Assembly (NCBI RefSeq): GCF_004365575.1
Contig: NZ_SOBG01000004.1
Coordinates: 124,001-188,000, forward strand
Direction of reading: 5' to 3'
Length of the DNA stretch: 64,000 nt
From: Hypnocyclicus thermotrophus
Lineage (GTDB): Bacteria > Fusobacteriota > Fusobacteriia > Fusobacteriales > Fusobacteriaceae
Shown here piece by piece: positions 28,323 to 36,866 of the stretch. The notes below the pieces were generated by a model that saw only the letters and a list, made by a program, of their open reading frames with translations, made no database searches and was not told the origin of the DNA. A program made the position numbers and the translations under genes. Each line of letters begins with the position of its first letter. Position 1 is the first letter of the stretch.

Positions 28323-28897
28323 TTTAAATATTTATTATAAAATAATATTATTTTTTCTTTTAATTCCTCTCTACTAATACTATTATCTATAATAAAATCA
28401 GCTAATTCTTTCTTTTCTTCTAAACTCATTTGTGATTCTATTTTTTTTATTGCATATTCTCTAGAAATATTATCTCTTTTCATTAATCTATCTATTTGTA
28501 ACTCTTTATTTGATATTATAAGCAAAGTTTTATCACATAAATATTCTAATTTAACTTCAAATAAAAGTGGAATATCTAATATAAGATTTTTTTTATCATT
28601 GTTTAATTTTATTTGATTTTTTATTTCATTAATAATTTTGGGATGCATTATTCCATTTAATTTTTCTCTTAATTCTTTATTATCAAATATAAGTTTTCCT
28701 AAAACTTCTCTATTTACTTCATCATTTTTTATTACTTTACTACCAAATTCCTTTTCAATCTCTTTGATTACTTCTTTTTTTTTAGAAACATCACGAGAAA
28801 TTTTATCAGCATCAATTACAACTAATCCCAACTCCATAAAAATTTTACTTACTTCAGATTTGCCACAAGCTATACCACCTGTAAGCCCTAATATCAT
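28310..28897 (-). CDS. coaE: Dephospho-CoA kinase
   Basis: Last step of coenzyme A synthesis, phosphorylating the ribose 3'-hydroxyl of dephospho-CoA. 195 aa. P-loop GGIACGKS at 7-14, the IDADKISRDV substrate loop (DAD motif) and the LLFEVKLEYLCDKTLLI block are typical. It overlaps the plsC-like gene upstream by one base. Confidence 0.94.
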   Translation of the reverse strand: MILGLTGGIACGKSEVSKIFMELGLVVIDADKISRDVSKKKEVIKEIEKEFGSKVIKNDEVNREVLGKLIFDNKELREKLNGIMHPKIINEIKNQIKLNNDKKNLILDIPLLFEVKLEYLCDKTLLIISNKELQIDRLMKRDNISREYAIKKIESQMSLEEKKELADFIIDNSISREELKEKIILFYNKYLKKNP

Positions 28898-29685
28898 TAC
28901 TCTTCACTCCATATTTTTAAATTTTTTTCTATAAATTCTATTATTTGATTATGCTCTTTTTTTCCATTCCCCTCTATAGAAATTTTTTTTCCAAATTTAA
29001 TATATATTTTTTTACTTCTATCTATTTTCCCAAAATCTTTAATATATTTCCCATTTCCCCAAAAATCAGTTTTTATTGCTATAGGTACTACATCTACATT
29101 TGCTTTTTTTCCTAATTTTATTCCTAATGAATTAAATTTTTTAGGATCAAATTCTACTGTTCTTGTACTTTGGGGAAATATTATTACTGATATACCATTT
29201 TTTAATTTTTTTACACCTTCATTTATTACTTTTATTAAATCTTCTCTTGAATTTTCTCTACTTACTGCTATAGGATCTCTAGCTTTCATTACTGGTCCAA
29301 AAAAAGGATATGTTAAAAGAGTATCCTTTACAACAAAAGTACATTCTAAATAAGGTGCTATAATTGATGGAAAAACCATAGTTTCTAACGTACTCATATG
29401 ATTACTTATAAATACTACTGGTTTATCCAATTTTGCTAAATTTTCTAATCCTGATATCTCAAACCTTCCTCCAGACCCTTCTATTAATTGAAATATATCA
29501 TAAGAAGTTTTTGCCCAATTTTCTGTATTGTAAATTCCTTTTAATGCTAACTTTCTACAATTTAAAACTATTTTACTATATTTCCAAAAAAAAGCTACTC
29601 TTGTATTAAATACTAATCTATCTAGCAAAAATCTTTTTTTATTAACTGGTGTTGTGTATGTATTGCCTTCAAAATATTTCTTCAT
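28897..29685 (-). CDS. PlsC-family acyltransferase with altered catalytic motifs
   Basis: 262 aa, likely 1-acylglycerol-3-phosphate acyltransferase or a relative acting at the membrane. Motif I is NHMSTLE, i.e. H96-x4-E101 rather than the common H-x4-D; motif III is FPQSTRT where FPEGTRS is typical; motif IV region VVPIAIKTDFWG is present. Cotranscribed with coaE. The deviations leave substrate, and perhaps full activity, open. Confidence 0.78.
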   Translation of the reverse strand: MKKYFEGNTYTTPVNKKRFLLDRLVFNTRVAFFWKYSKIVLNCRKLALKGIYNTENWAKTSYDIFQLIEGSGGRFEISGLENLAKLDKPVVFISNHMSTLETMVFPSIIAPYLECTFVVKDTLLTYPFFGPVMKARDPIAVSRENSREDLIKVINEGVKKLKNGISVIIFPQSTRTVEFDPKKFNSLGIKLGKKANVDVVPIAIKTDFWGNGKYIKDFGKIDRSKKIYIKFGKKISIEGNGKKEHNQIIEFIEKNLKIWSEE

Positions 29686-29760
29686 AAAAACCTCCCACTT
29701 AATTTTTATTTCTTATTATATCATAATTTTATTTTTCTTTGCACTAGATTATTTTTATTA

Positions 29761-29796
29761 AATATAGTATTATTTTATGTAGAATAATACTATATT
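29761..29796. repeat. Perfect 14-bp inverted repeat in a divergent promoter region
   Basis: AATATAGTATTATT (29761-29774) and AATAATACTATATT (29783-29796) with an 8-nt spacer, between the divergent plsC-coaE and kdsD genes. No T-tract follows on either strand, so an operator is more likely than a terminator. Confidence 0.6.
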
Positions 29797-29849
29797 TATA
29801 AAAGTAATCAATAATCTATATATACAATTAAAAATTAGGAGGATTAAAC

Positions 29850-30809
29850 ATGGATATACTCAAATTTGCAAAAGAGATTTTTGAAATTGAAATTAATGAA
29901 TTAAACAAAGTAAAAAATAAATTAGATAATTCATTTGAAAAAGCAATAAATTTAATTCTTAATTCTAAAGGAAAAGTTGTTGTAACTGGTATAGGAAAAT
30001 CTGGAATTATCGGTAAAAAAATTGCTGCTACTTTTGCTTCTACTGGAACTTTAGCAGTATTTATGAATGCTGCCGAAGGAATACATGGTGACCTTGGAAT
30101 GATAAGTAAAGATGATATTGTACTAGCTATTTCAAATAGTGGAAATAGCGATGAAGTAATTTCAATTATTCCTTCAATCAAAAAAATAGGTGCTACTCTT
30201 ATTGCTCTTACTGGCAATAAGAAGTCCATTTTAGCAAAAGAAGCCAATTGTATACTTAATATTGGCGTTGAAACAGAAGCTTGTCCTATTAATTTAGCTC
30301 CTACTTCTTCTACTACTGCTACTTTAGTTATGGGTGATGCTTTAGCTGCTACTCTTATTAAATTGCGTAATTTTAAGCCAGAACACTTTGCTATTTATCA
30401 TCCTGGAGGAGCTCTTGGAAAAAGATTATTATTAAAAGTAAATGATGTAATGCATAAATCTAATAATTTAGCAATTGTTAACTCTAATGCTCCTATTGAT
30501 AAAATTATTATTGAGATGACAAATAAAAATCTTGGAGCTGTATGTGTAGTAGAAAATGATATTATGGTTGGTATTATAACCGAAGGCGATATACGTAGAG
30601 CATTAAAAAATAAAGAGAATTTTTTTAACTATATCGCAAATGATATCATGACAAAAAATTTTACTTATATAACTGAAAATGATATGGCTATAAAAGCTTT
30701 AGAACTTATGGAAAATAGAGAAAGTCAAATTTCTGTACTCCCAGTACTTAACAATAAAAAACTTGTTGGGCTTGTACGTATTCATGATTTATTAAAAGTT
30801 TCTGTATAA
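29850..30809 (+). CDS. kdsD: Arabinose-5-phosphate isomerase (KdsD/KpsF)
   Basis: Interconverts ribulose-5-P and arabinose-5-P, the entry to KDO for LPS. 319 aa. SIS domain (about 35-170; GIGKSGIIGKKIAATFASTG, AAEGIHGDLGMI, ISNSGNSDEV) followed by two CBS domains (about 205-260, VNDVMHKS; 270-318, ANDIMTKN). The presence of this gene implies a diderm with LPS. Shine-Dalgarno AGGAGG precedes the ATG. Confidence 0.93.
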   Translation: MDILKFAKEIFEIEINELNKVKNKLDNSFEKAINLILNSKGKVVVTGIGKSGIIGKKIAATFASTGTLAVFMNAAEGIHGDLGMISKDDIVLAISNSGNSDEVISIIPSIKKIGATLIALTGNKKSILAKEANCILNIGVETEACPINLAPTSSTTATLVMGDALAATLIKLRNFKPEHFAIYHPGGALGKRLLLKVNDVMHKSNNLAIVNSNAPIDKIIIEMTNKNLGAVCVVENDIMVGIITEGDIRRALKNKENFFNYIANDIMTKNFTYITENDMAIKALELMENRESQISVLPVLNNKKLVGLVRIHDLLKVSV

Positions 30810-30854
30810 TTTGATAATCAAAATATTGACCTGCAAATAAAAATATGTTATAAT
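30810..30854 (+). promoter_or_regulatory. Promoter of the DUF1858 gene with TTTGATAATCAAA palindrome
   Basis: -35 TTGACC (30826-30831), 17-nt spacer, -10 TATAAT (30849-30854) with an upstream TGT making it an extended -10. The 13-bp palindrome TTTGATAATCAAA at 30810-30822 abuts the -35 on its upstream side. The same palindrome occurs at two other promoters in the window. Confidence 0.78.
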
Positions 30855-30885
30855 TTTTTATAATAATAATAAGGAGGATTTAATA

Positions 30886-31095
30886 ATGGTAACTAAAGAT
30901 AGTAATATATTAGAAGCTGTTCAAAAATACCCTGTAATTGCTCAAGTATTCCAAAGATATGGTCTTGGTTGTATCGGATGTATGGTTGCATCTGGAGAAA
31001 GTTTAGGAGAAGGAATTTCTTCTCATGGATTAAACGCTGATGCAATAATTGCAGAAATAAATGACATCATTTCAAAACAAGAAGCTAATAAATAA
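30886..31095 (+). CDS. DUF1858 domain protein, CxxC-containing
   Basis: 69 aa, a complete DUF1858 (hybrid-cluster-protein-associated) domain: NILEAVQKYPVIAQVFQRYG followed by LGCIGCMVASGESLGEG. The GCIGC cysteine pair is the hallmark and probably redox-active or metal-binding. Alone, it is often found with iron-sulfur or nitrosative-stress proteins in anaerobes; its exact role is unknown. Strong AGGAGG and its own promoter suggest high expression. Confidence 0.88.
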   Translation: MVTKDSNILEAVQKYPVIAQVFQRYGLGCIGCMVASGESLGEGISSHGLNADAIIAEINDIISKQEANK

Positions 31096-31102
31096 TTTAA
31101 AT

Positions 31103-31137
31103 AAAAAAGCTGTTGAAAAAATTTCAACAGCTTTTTT
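31103..31137. terminator. Terminator between DUF1858 gene and pdxT
   Basis: AAAAAAGCTGTTGAAA and TTTCAACAGCTTTTTT form a 16-bp stem with T-tracts on both strands. Confidence 0.92.
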
Positions 31138-31157
31138 GTCATTTTTTTTACACTAAT

Positions 31158-31733
31158 TTATTTTTTATTTTCTTTTACTATTTTTATAAAATATTTATGA
31201 ACCCTATTATCATCTGTAAGTTCTGGATGAAATGAAGTAACTAAAATATTATTTTGCTTTGCTGCCACTATATGTCCATTTACTTGTGATAAAACTTCTA
31301 CATTATTTTCAACAGCTTCAATATATGGTGCTCTTATAAAAGTCATTTTAATTTTTTCGCCTATATTTTTTACATATTCTTCTGTATAAAAACTTCCTAA
31401 TTGTCTTCCATATGCATTTCTTCTTACTACTATATCCATTACTCCTAAATGAATTTTATCATCATTCACAATTTTTTTTGCAAGTAATATAAGTCCTGCA
31501 CATGTTCCAAATATTGGTAAACCTTCTTTTATTTTTTCTATCAAACTATCTTTTATATTTAAATCTACTAAAAGTTTTCCAATAGCTGTACTTTCTCCTC
31601 CAGGAATTATAAGTCCATCTATTTCATTTAATTTTTCTTTTTTTCTTATTTCTATAGCTTCTACATTTAAATTTCTTAAAATATTTATATGCTCAATAAA
31701 AGCTCCTTGGAGTGCTAATACTCCTATCTTCAT
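31158..31733 (-). CDS. pdxT: Pyridoxal 5'-phosphate synthase glutaminase subunit
   Basis: Supplies ammonia to PdxS for PLP synthesis. 191 aa. Catalytic C in [11 protein letters not shown] and H-E in [17 protein letters not shown] is the oxyanion strand. A longer reading from 31769 overlaps pdxS by 35 nt, but the ATG at 31733 lies one base after the pdxS stop with GAGGGTGG before it, so translation is coupled and the shorter form is chosen. Confidence 0.95.
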   Translation of the reverse strand: MKIGVLALQGAFIEHINILRNLNVEAIEIRKKEKLNEIDGLIIPGGESTAIGKLLVDLNIKDSLIEKIKEGLPIFGTCAGLILLAKKIVNDDKIHLGVMDIVVRRNAYGRQLGSFYTEEYVKNIGEKIKMTFIRAPYIEAVENNVEVLSQVNGHIVAAKQNNILVTSFHPELTDDNRVHKYFIKIVKENKK

Positions 31734-31734
31734 A

Positions 31735-32613
31735 CTACCACCCTCTTTTAGCCATTTTTTCATCTTCACTAAGAGTATGAATTCCTATTCCTACCATTGC
31801 TTCTCCTAAATCTTCTGATATTTCTGCTAAAACTTTTGGATCATTATAATGTGTAACTGCTTTTACTATTGCTTGTGCTCTTTTTCTTGGATCTCCTGAT
31901 TTAAATATTCCAGAACCAACAAAAACTCCATCACAACCAAGCTGCATCATAAGAGCCGCATCGGCTGGAGTCGCTACTCCTCCTGCCGCAAAATTTACTA
32001 CTGGTAATTTACCATGTTTATGTACATATTTTAATAATTCTAATGGAACTTGAAGTTCTTTTGCTGCATTATATAATTCATCTTCATTTAATGATTTTAT
32101 TCTACTCATTTCACTATTCATTGCTCTCATATGTTTTACTGCTTCTACTACATCACCTGTTCCTGGTTCTCCTTTTGTTCTAATCATTGAAGCACCTTCT
32201 GCTATCCTTCTAAGTGCTTCTGATAAATTTTTTGCCCCACATACAAATGGCACACTAAATTTTGTTTTATCTATATGATATTTATCATCAGCTGGAGTTA
32301 AAACTTCACTTTCATCAATATAATCTATTTCTAACGCCTCTAATATTTGAGCTTCTACAAAATGACCTATCCTTACTTTTGCCATTACTGGTATTGATAC
32401 TGCTTCTTGTATCTCTTTTATCATTTTAGGATCTGACATTCTAGCTACTCCTCCGGCTGCTCTAATATCTGCTGGTACTCTTTCTAATGCCATTACAGCA
32501 CAAGCTCCTGCTTCTTCTGCTATTTTCGCTTGTTCTGCATTAGTAACATCCATTATTACTCCGCCTTTTAGCATTTGTGCTAAATTTTTATTTAATTCAT
32601 ATCTATTATTCAT
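31735..32613 (-). CDS. pdxS: Pyridoxal 5'-phosphate synthase lyase subunit
   Basis: Condenses ribose-5-P, glyceraldehyde-3-P and ammonia to PLP. 292 aa (beta/alpha)8 barrel, very highly conserved: [17 protein letters not shown], the Schiff-base lysine in [24 protein letters not shown] and [17 protein letters not shown]. Divergent from a MocR-type regulator, the usual arrangement for PLP-responsive control. Confidence 0.97.
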   Translation of the reverse strand: MNNRYELNKNLAQMLKGGVIMDVTNAEQAKIAEEAGACAVMALERVPADIRAAGGVARMSDPKMIKEIQEAVSIPVMAKVRIGHFVEAQILEALEIDYIDESEVLTPADDKYHIDKTKFSVPFVCGAKNLSEALRRIAEGASMIRTKGEPGTGDVVEAVKHMRAMNSEMSRIKSLNEDELYNAAKELQVPLELLKYVHKHGKLPVVNFAAGGVATPADAALMMQLGCDGVFVGSGIFKSGDPRKRAQAIVKAVTHYNDPKVLAEISEDLGEAMVGIGIHTLSEDEKMAKRGW

Positions 32614-32634
32614 ATTAATTCCCCCTTGAAATTT

Positions 32635-32712
32635 TATAATACAATTTTATATAATTGTATTATAAATATATAAAAAGTCAATTAAAAAACTTTACGATTG
32701 TACTAGTACAAT
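32635..32712. promoter_or_regulatory. pdxS promoter and paired palindromes in the pdxS/regulator gap
   Basis: Minus-strand promoter TTGACT (32681-32676), 16-nt spacer, TACAAT (32659-32654). Overlapping the -10 is a perfect 12-bp inverted repeat TATAATACAATT/AATTGTATTATA (32635-32646, 32653-32664). A second perfect palindrome ATTGTACTAGTACAAT lies upstream at 32697-32712, just before the regulator leader. Both share the ATTGTA half-site, giving four half-sites as candidate operators for the divergent MocR protein. Confidence 0.65.
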
Positions 32713-32765
32713 TTAATTTTTAGAAACCATTGCTTAACTATAAAATAAAGAAAAGGAGAATTAAA

Positions 32766-34157
32766 TTGAATATAAAAATTAATTTAAAAAATAATAAAAA
32801 ATTATATGTTCAAATATTTGATGAAATTAAAAAAAGAATTGAAAACGGAGAACTAAAATCTAATTCAAAACTTTTATCTATTAGAACTTTAGCAAAACAG
32901 TTAAATGTAAATCCTGCTACTGTTATGAAAGCATATGATTTATTAGAAGAAAAAAATTATATTTATAAAATTACTGGTAGTGGCTGTTATGTAAGTAATG
33001 AATTTGAAAATATTGATAAAAATGTAGAAATTGATATAGTAAATATGAATTTTAATAAAAATATTAAAAGATATTATGACCTTGCTAATAGTTATCCTGA
33101 TCGCTCATTTTTTAAACTTCATATTTTAAAAAATTCAATAAATGATTCATTTAATAAATATGGTATAGATATGTTTTTTTATAGTGAAATTGACGGTGAC
33201 AAAACTCTAAAAAAACTTATAGTCGAAAAATTTTATTCAAAACATAGAATAAATAATATTGATAAAATTAAAATTCTTTCTAGTAGTACTCATGCACTTG
33301 ATATTATTTGTAAAAAATTATTAAAACCTGGAGATAAAATAGTAGTTGAAGGATACACTAATCCAAATGCATTATCTATATTTAAAAAATATAACATACA
33401 AATAATATCTATTTCACTTGAAAAAAATGGTATAAATATCGAAAAATTTAAATCATTGCTTAAACAAGAAAAAATAAAATTTCTTTATACTATTCCAAAT
33501 TTTAACAATCCTACTAATATAATAACTACTGATACCAAAAAAAAAGAACTAATTAATTTAGCTAAAAAATATAAATTTTATATTATAGAAGACGATGTAC
33601 TTTCTGATATATCATTTAATAAAAAATTAAATACTTTAAAAAGTTTTGATTTTAATAACACTAACGTTTTTTATCTATTTAGTTTTTCAAAAATTTTTTT
33701 ACCTGGCATAAGATTATCTTATGTAACTATTCCAAATAATATTAACACATTAAATATAGAAACTTCTCCTTCTATATTTATCCAAAAATTTTTTTATAAA
33801 TTTCTTAAAAAAATTGATTTTGAACGTTATAAAAACTCATTAAAAATATTTTATGAAAAAAAATATAAATTTTTTAAAGAAAATCTAGAACAAATAGAAC
33901 AAATAGAAATTTTAAACAATTCTGAAGGGGGTTTTTATTTTTGGATAAAACTTCCTAATTGGATGGATAGTAAGAAACTTTATGAAATATGCTTAAAACA
34001 TAATTTAGCTATAATTCCAGGAAATATTTTTCATCATAAATATATTTTCTCAAATTATATAAGAGTTAGCTATTCTTCAATTGAAAAAGAAAAAATTTTA
34101 GATGCTATAAACATTTTAAAAAAATGTATTTACAATTATTCTGTATTAAAAAAATGA
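32766..34157 (+). CDS. pdxR: MocR/PdxR-family transcriptional regulator
   Basis: 463 aa. A GntR-type winged helix (about 1-70; SIRTLAKQLNVNPATVMKAYDLLEEK) is fused to a fold-type I aminotransferase-like domain (about 90-460) with FSFSKIFLPGIRLSY carrying the PLP lysine and PNFNNPTN. These regulators sense PLP; divergence from pdxST supports PdxR. The start is TTG at 32766, 7 nt after AAGGAG; an upstream in-frame TTG at 32730 lies before that Shine-Dalgarno. Codon use is very A-rich. The symbol rests on context. Confidence 0.85.
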   Translation: MNIKINLKNNKKLYVQIFDEIKKRIENGELKSNSKLLSIRTLAKQLNVNPATVMKAYDLLEEKNYIYKITGSGCYVSNEFENIDKNVEIDIVNMNFNKNIKRYYDLANSYPDRSFFKLHILKNSINDSFNKYGIDMFFYSEIDGDKTLKKLIVEKFYSKHRINNIDKIKILSSSTHALDIICKKLLKPGDKIVVEGYTNPNALSIFKKYNIQIISISLEKNGINIEKFKSLLKQEKIKFLYTIPNFNNPTNIITTDTKKKELINLAKKYKFYIIEDDVLSDISFNKKLNTLKSFDFNNTNVFYLFSFSKIFLPGIRLSYVTIPNNINTLNIETSPSIFIQKFFYKFLKKIDFERYKNSLKIFYEKKYKFFKENLEQIEQIEILNNSEGGFYFWIKLPNWMDSKKLYEICLKHNLAIIPGNIFHHKYIFSNYIRVSYSSIEKEKILDAINILKKCIYNYSVLKK

Positions 34158-34186
34158 TATTTTTGTACTATTTTTTTATAAAAACA

Positions 34187-34215
34187 TTGAAAATTTTGAA
34201 AAAATATAGTATCAT
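34187..34215 (+). promoter_or_regulatory. Promoter of the class V aminotransferase gene
   Basis: -35 TTGAAA (34187-34192), 17-nt spacer, -10 TATCAT (34210-34215), about 30 nt before the start. Confidence 0.65.
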
Positions 34216-34249
34216 TAATAATTAAAAATTTAAATGAGGTGAATAAAAA

Positions 34250-35338
34250 ATGTCTAAACTTCTTATGACTCCAGGTCCTACTAATATTCCAACTGAAGTA
34301 CAAAATATACTTGGTCAAGATATGATTCATCATAGATTTGATGATTTTCATAAAATTATGGAAAATTTAAATGAAAAACTAAAAAAAATATTTTTTACAC
34401 AAAATGATGTATATACTATGACTTGTTCTGGTACAGGTGTTATGGAAACCGCTGTTGTAAATCTTTTTTCTAAAGGTGAAAAAGTTGCTATTGTAAATGT
34501 AGGTAATTTTGGTAAAAGATTTGTACAAATATGCAAAGTTTATGGATTAAATGTAATTGAATTAGAATATAATTGGGGAGAAACTTATAATATAAATGAT
34601 ATTAAAAAAGTAATCTCTGAAAATAATGATCTAAAAGGAATTTTTGTAACTCATAGTGAAACATCTACAGGTGTATTAAATAATATAAAAGCTATCGGTG
34701 AATTAACTAAAAATAGCGATATTTTATTAATAGTAGATGTAATTAGTGGTATGATAGTTAACGAGTTTAGATTTGATGAATGGAATGTAGATTGTGCAGT
34801 AGCTGGAAGTCAAAAAGGATTTTTATTACCACCAGGAATAGCATTTGTATCTATCAGTGATAAAGCTAAAAAAGCTCTTTATAAATCCGATTTACCAAAG
34901 TTTTATTTTGATTTAAAAGTTACTATAAAATATTATAATGAAAAAAAAGAAACGCCTTGGACTCCTGCAATACCTATTATTCGTGCTGCTGAAGTAGCTT
35001 GTGATTTATTATTAAAAGAAGGTATTGAAAATATACAAATCAAACATACAAAACTTAGAAAATATGTAGAAGATGAAGTTCAAAAACTTGGATTTAAACT
35101 ATTTGTAAAAAATCCTGAAGCTAGAGGAAATACTCTTGTTACAGTTTATAGAGAAGATAATTTAGATTTAACTAAATTAAGAGATTATATTGATAATGAA
35201 TATAATATAACAATTGCTGGTGGTCAAGGAAAATATAATGGAAAAATATTAAGATTTGGATGTCTTGGACTTTTGACAATACAAGATTTTAATAATCTTT
35301 TTAAAAAAATTAAAAAATATATAGAAGAAAATAATTAA
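34250..35338 (+). CDS. Class V aminotransferase (alanine-glyoxylate/serine-pyruvate type)
   Basis: 362 aa PLP enzyme. The N-terminus LMTPGPTNIP, HSETSTGVLNNI and the PLP lysine in AGSQKGFLLPPGIAF are typical of the small-chain class V group that includes alanine-glyoxylate and serine-pyruvate aminotransferases and the large subunit of soluble hydrogenase. Substrate cannot be fixed from sequence. Its place after the PLP regulator may reflect cofactor need, but it has its own promoter. Confidence 0.82.
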   Translation: MSKLLMTPGPTNIPTEVQNILGQDMIHHRFDDFHKIMENLNEKLKKIFFTQNDVYTMTCSGTGVMETAVVNLFSKGEKVAIVNVGNFGKRFVQICKVYGLNVIELEYNWGETYNINDIKKVISENNDLKGIFVTHSETSTGVLNNIKAIGELTKNSDILLIVDVISGMIVNEFRFDEWNVDCAVAGSQKGFLLPPGIAFVSISDKAKKALYKSDLPKFYFDLKVTIKYYNEKKETPWTPAIPIIRAAEVACDLLLKEGIENIQIKHTKLRKYVEDEVQKLGFKLFVKNPEARGNTLVTVYREDNLDLTKLRDYIDNEYNITIAGGQGKYNGKILRFGCLGLLTIQDFNNLFKKIKKYIEENN

Positions 35339-35344
35339 TTTTTT

Positions 35345-35376
35345 AATATCTAGATAATTAATTTTATCTAGATATT
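35345..35376 (+). terminator. Terminator of the aminotransferase gene
   Basis: AATATCTAGATAA (35345-35357) and TTATCTAGATATT (35364-35376) form a 13-bp stem followed by TTTTATTT. Confidence 0.82.
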
Positions 35377-35459
35377 TTTTATTTATATATATTTTAAATA
35401 TTTTTTTGATATTTAATAAAATTTTTTATAAATAATTATACTAAGAAATTTCTTTTTTA

Positions 35460-35488
35460 TTGACTATTTCTATCAAAAAAAATATAAT
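35460..35488 (+). promoter_or_regulatory. Promoter of the RpiR-family gene
   Basis: -35 TTGACT (35460-35465), 17-nt spacer, consensus -10 TATAAT (35483-35488). Confidence 0.78.
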
Positions 35489-35535
35489 TATAAAGAGAAA
35501 AATAATTTTAATTGTAAATTTCAGGAGGAAATTTT

Positions 35536-36411
35536 ATGCAAAATAATATAGATATCGGTAGACTAATACCTATGATTACTAGTCTTGATTATGAATTTAC
35601 AAAATCTGAAAAAAAAGTAGCAAAGCTTGTAATTAATAACACAGAAAAAATAATTTATAGCTCTATTACAGACCTTGCAGATCTAGCTGAAGTAGGTGAA
35701 GCTACTATTATAAGATTTTGTAGAAAATTAGGCTTTAAAGGATTTCAAGGATTTAAAATGGCTTTAGCTCAAGAATTATCAATGAATAAACAAACACCAA
35801 CAAATTTATCAATAAATACGCCTATTGAAGAAACTGATTCATTAGAAATTATAGCTAAAAAATTTTATACAGTTAATGATAAAGCATTAAAAGAAACACT
35901 CTCACTTTTAGACTATACTAGTTTAGAAAAATCTGCTGAACTTGTATCAAGAGCCGAAAGGGTTTATTTTTTTGGAGTGGGATTCTCCGGAACTACTGCA
36001 ATGGAGTCTAAATATAAATTTATGAGACTTTCTATAAATTGTGATGCTTATACTGATAATCATTTTATGGCCATGGCAGCTTCTCTTCTTAATCCTAATG
36101 ATGTTGTTATCGGGATATCTCATTCAGGAAGTTCATTGGAAACTGTAAAAGGACTTGAAATTGCTAGAAGTGTTGGTGCAAAAACCATATGCATTACTCA
36201 TCATGCAAAATCACCTATTACAAAACATGCTGACATTACACTATTAAATGGTTCAAAAGAAGGACCTTTACAAGTTGGAGGAGTTGGAACTAAGATTGCT
36301 CAACTTTTTGTTATTGATCTTATATATACACAAGTTGTTAGAATTAATAAAGATAAAGCTATTCGTAACACAAAAAAAACTAGAGAAGCTATCGAAAAAA
36401 AATTATATTAA
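35536..36411 (+). CDS. RpiR-family transcriptional regulator
   Basis: 291 aa. N-terminal HTH_6 domain (about 10-85; VAKLVINNTEKIIYSSITDLAD, EATIIRFCRKLGFKGFQGFK) and C-terminal SIS sugar-phosphate-binding domain (about 125-255; RVYFFGVGFSGTTAMESKYK, VIGISHSGSSLETVKGLEIA). Members respond to phosphosugars. No adjacent sugar genes point to its target; the amino-sugar operon is about 12 kb away. Strong AGGAGG. Confidence 0.87.
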   Translation: MQNNIDIGRLIPMITSLDYEFTKSEKKVAKLVINNTEKIIYSSITDLADLAEVGEATIIRFCRKLGFKGFQGFKMALAQELSMNKQTPTNLSINTPIEETDSLEIIAKKFYTVNDKALKETLSLLDYTSLEKSAELVSRAERVYFFGVGFSGTTAMESKYKFMRLSINCDAYTDNHFMAMAASLLNPNDVVIGISHSGSSLETVKGLEIARSVGAKTICITHHAKSPITKHADITLLNGSKEGPLQVGGVGTKIAQLFVIDLIYTQVVRINKDKAIRNTKKTREAIEKKLY

Positions 36412-36468
36412 TAAATATAATAAAATCAATATTTACTGATTTTTTAAAAACTTTTTTTATTTTTTTTA

Positions 36469-36497
36469 TTGACATCCTCTTTATCTTATGATAGAAT
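36469..36497 (+). promoter_or_regulatory. Promoter of the tRNA cluster
   Basis: Perfect -35 TTGACA (36469-36474), 17-nt spacer, -10 TAGAAT (36492-36497), about 19 nt before tRNA-Ser. Confidence 0.82.
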
Positions 36498-36515
36498 TAT
36501 TTTCGTCGAAAGCGT

Positions 36516-36602
36516 GGAGGAATGTCCGAATTGGCTAAGGGGCCGGTCTTGAAAACCGGTAAGGCGCAAGCTATCTGGGTTCGAGTCCCAGTTCCTCCGC
36601 CA
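36516..36602 (+). tRNA. tRNA-Ser (anticodon TGA)
   Basis: 87 nt including encoded CCA. Acceptor GGAGGAA/TTCCTCC with discriminator G; anticodon stem CCGGT/ACCGG with loop CTTGAAA (anticodon TGA at 36550-36552); the long variable arm of a class II tRNA; T loop GTTCGAGTC. Confidence 0.97.
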
Positions 36603-36616
36603 CTCAAGTTTAATAT

Positions 36617-36705
36617 GGAGAAATGGCAGAGCTGGCCGAATGCGCACCCCTGCTAAGGGTGTATACCTCCGGGTATCGAGGGTTCGAATCCCTCTTTCTC
36701 CGCCA
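36617..36705 (+). tRNA. tRNA-Ser (anticodon GCT)
   Basis: 89 nt with encoded CCA. Acceptor GGAGAAA/TTTCTCC, anticodon stem CACCC/GGGTG around CTGCTAA (anticodon GCT), long variable arm, T arm GAGGGTTCGAATCCCTC. 14 nt after the first tRNA-Ser. Confidence 0.96.
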
Positions 36706-36714
36706 GATGATTAA

Positions 36715-36741
36715 AAAGTGGATAATCCACTTTATTTTTTT
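36715..36741 (+). terminator. Terminator-like hairpin between tRNA-Ser and tRNA-Arg
   Basis: AAAGTGGA and TCCACTTT with a 3-nt loop, then TATTTTTTT. It separates tRNA-Ser(GCT) from tRNA-Arg by only a few bases. tRNA-Arg has no room for a separate promoter after it, so termination here must be partial. Confidence 0.75.
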
Positions 36742-36745
36742 ATGT

Positions 36746-36822
36746 GCACCCATAGCTCAATTGGATAGAGCACTTGACTACGGATCAAGGGGTTAGGGGT
36801 TCAACTCCTCTTGGGTGCGCCA
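36746..36822 (+). tRNA. tRNA-Arg (anticodon ACG)
   Basis: 77 nt with encoded CCA. Acceptor GCACCCA/TGGGTGC, discriminator G, anticodon stem CTTGA/TCAAG around CTACGGA (anticodon ACG; A34 expected to become inosine), T loop GGTTCAACTCC. Confidence 0.96.
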
Positions 36823-36832
36823 AAAAAAATAT

Positions 36833-36860
36833 TTGACAAATATTTTTTATGTGATATAAT
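36833..36860 (+). promoter_or_regulatory. Promoter of infC-rpmI-rplT
   Basis: Perfect -35 TTGACA (36833-36838), 16-nt spacer, perfect -10 TATAAT (36855-36860). The transcript would carry a leader of about 184 nt. Confidence 0.85.
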
Positions 36861-36866
36861 ATATTG

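Noticed and set aside
31734-31769. Longer pdxT reading overlapping pdxS by 35 nt
   Set aside because: The internal ATG has the Shine-Dalgarno and gives the conserved [10 protein letters not shown] start.
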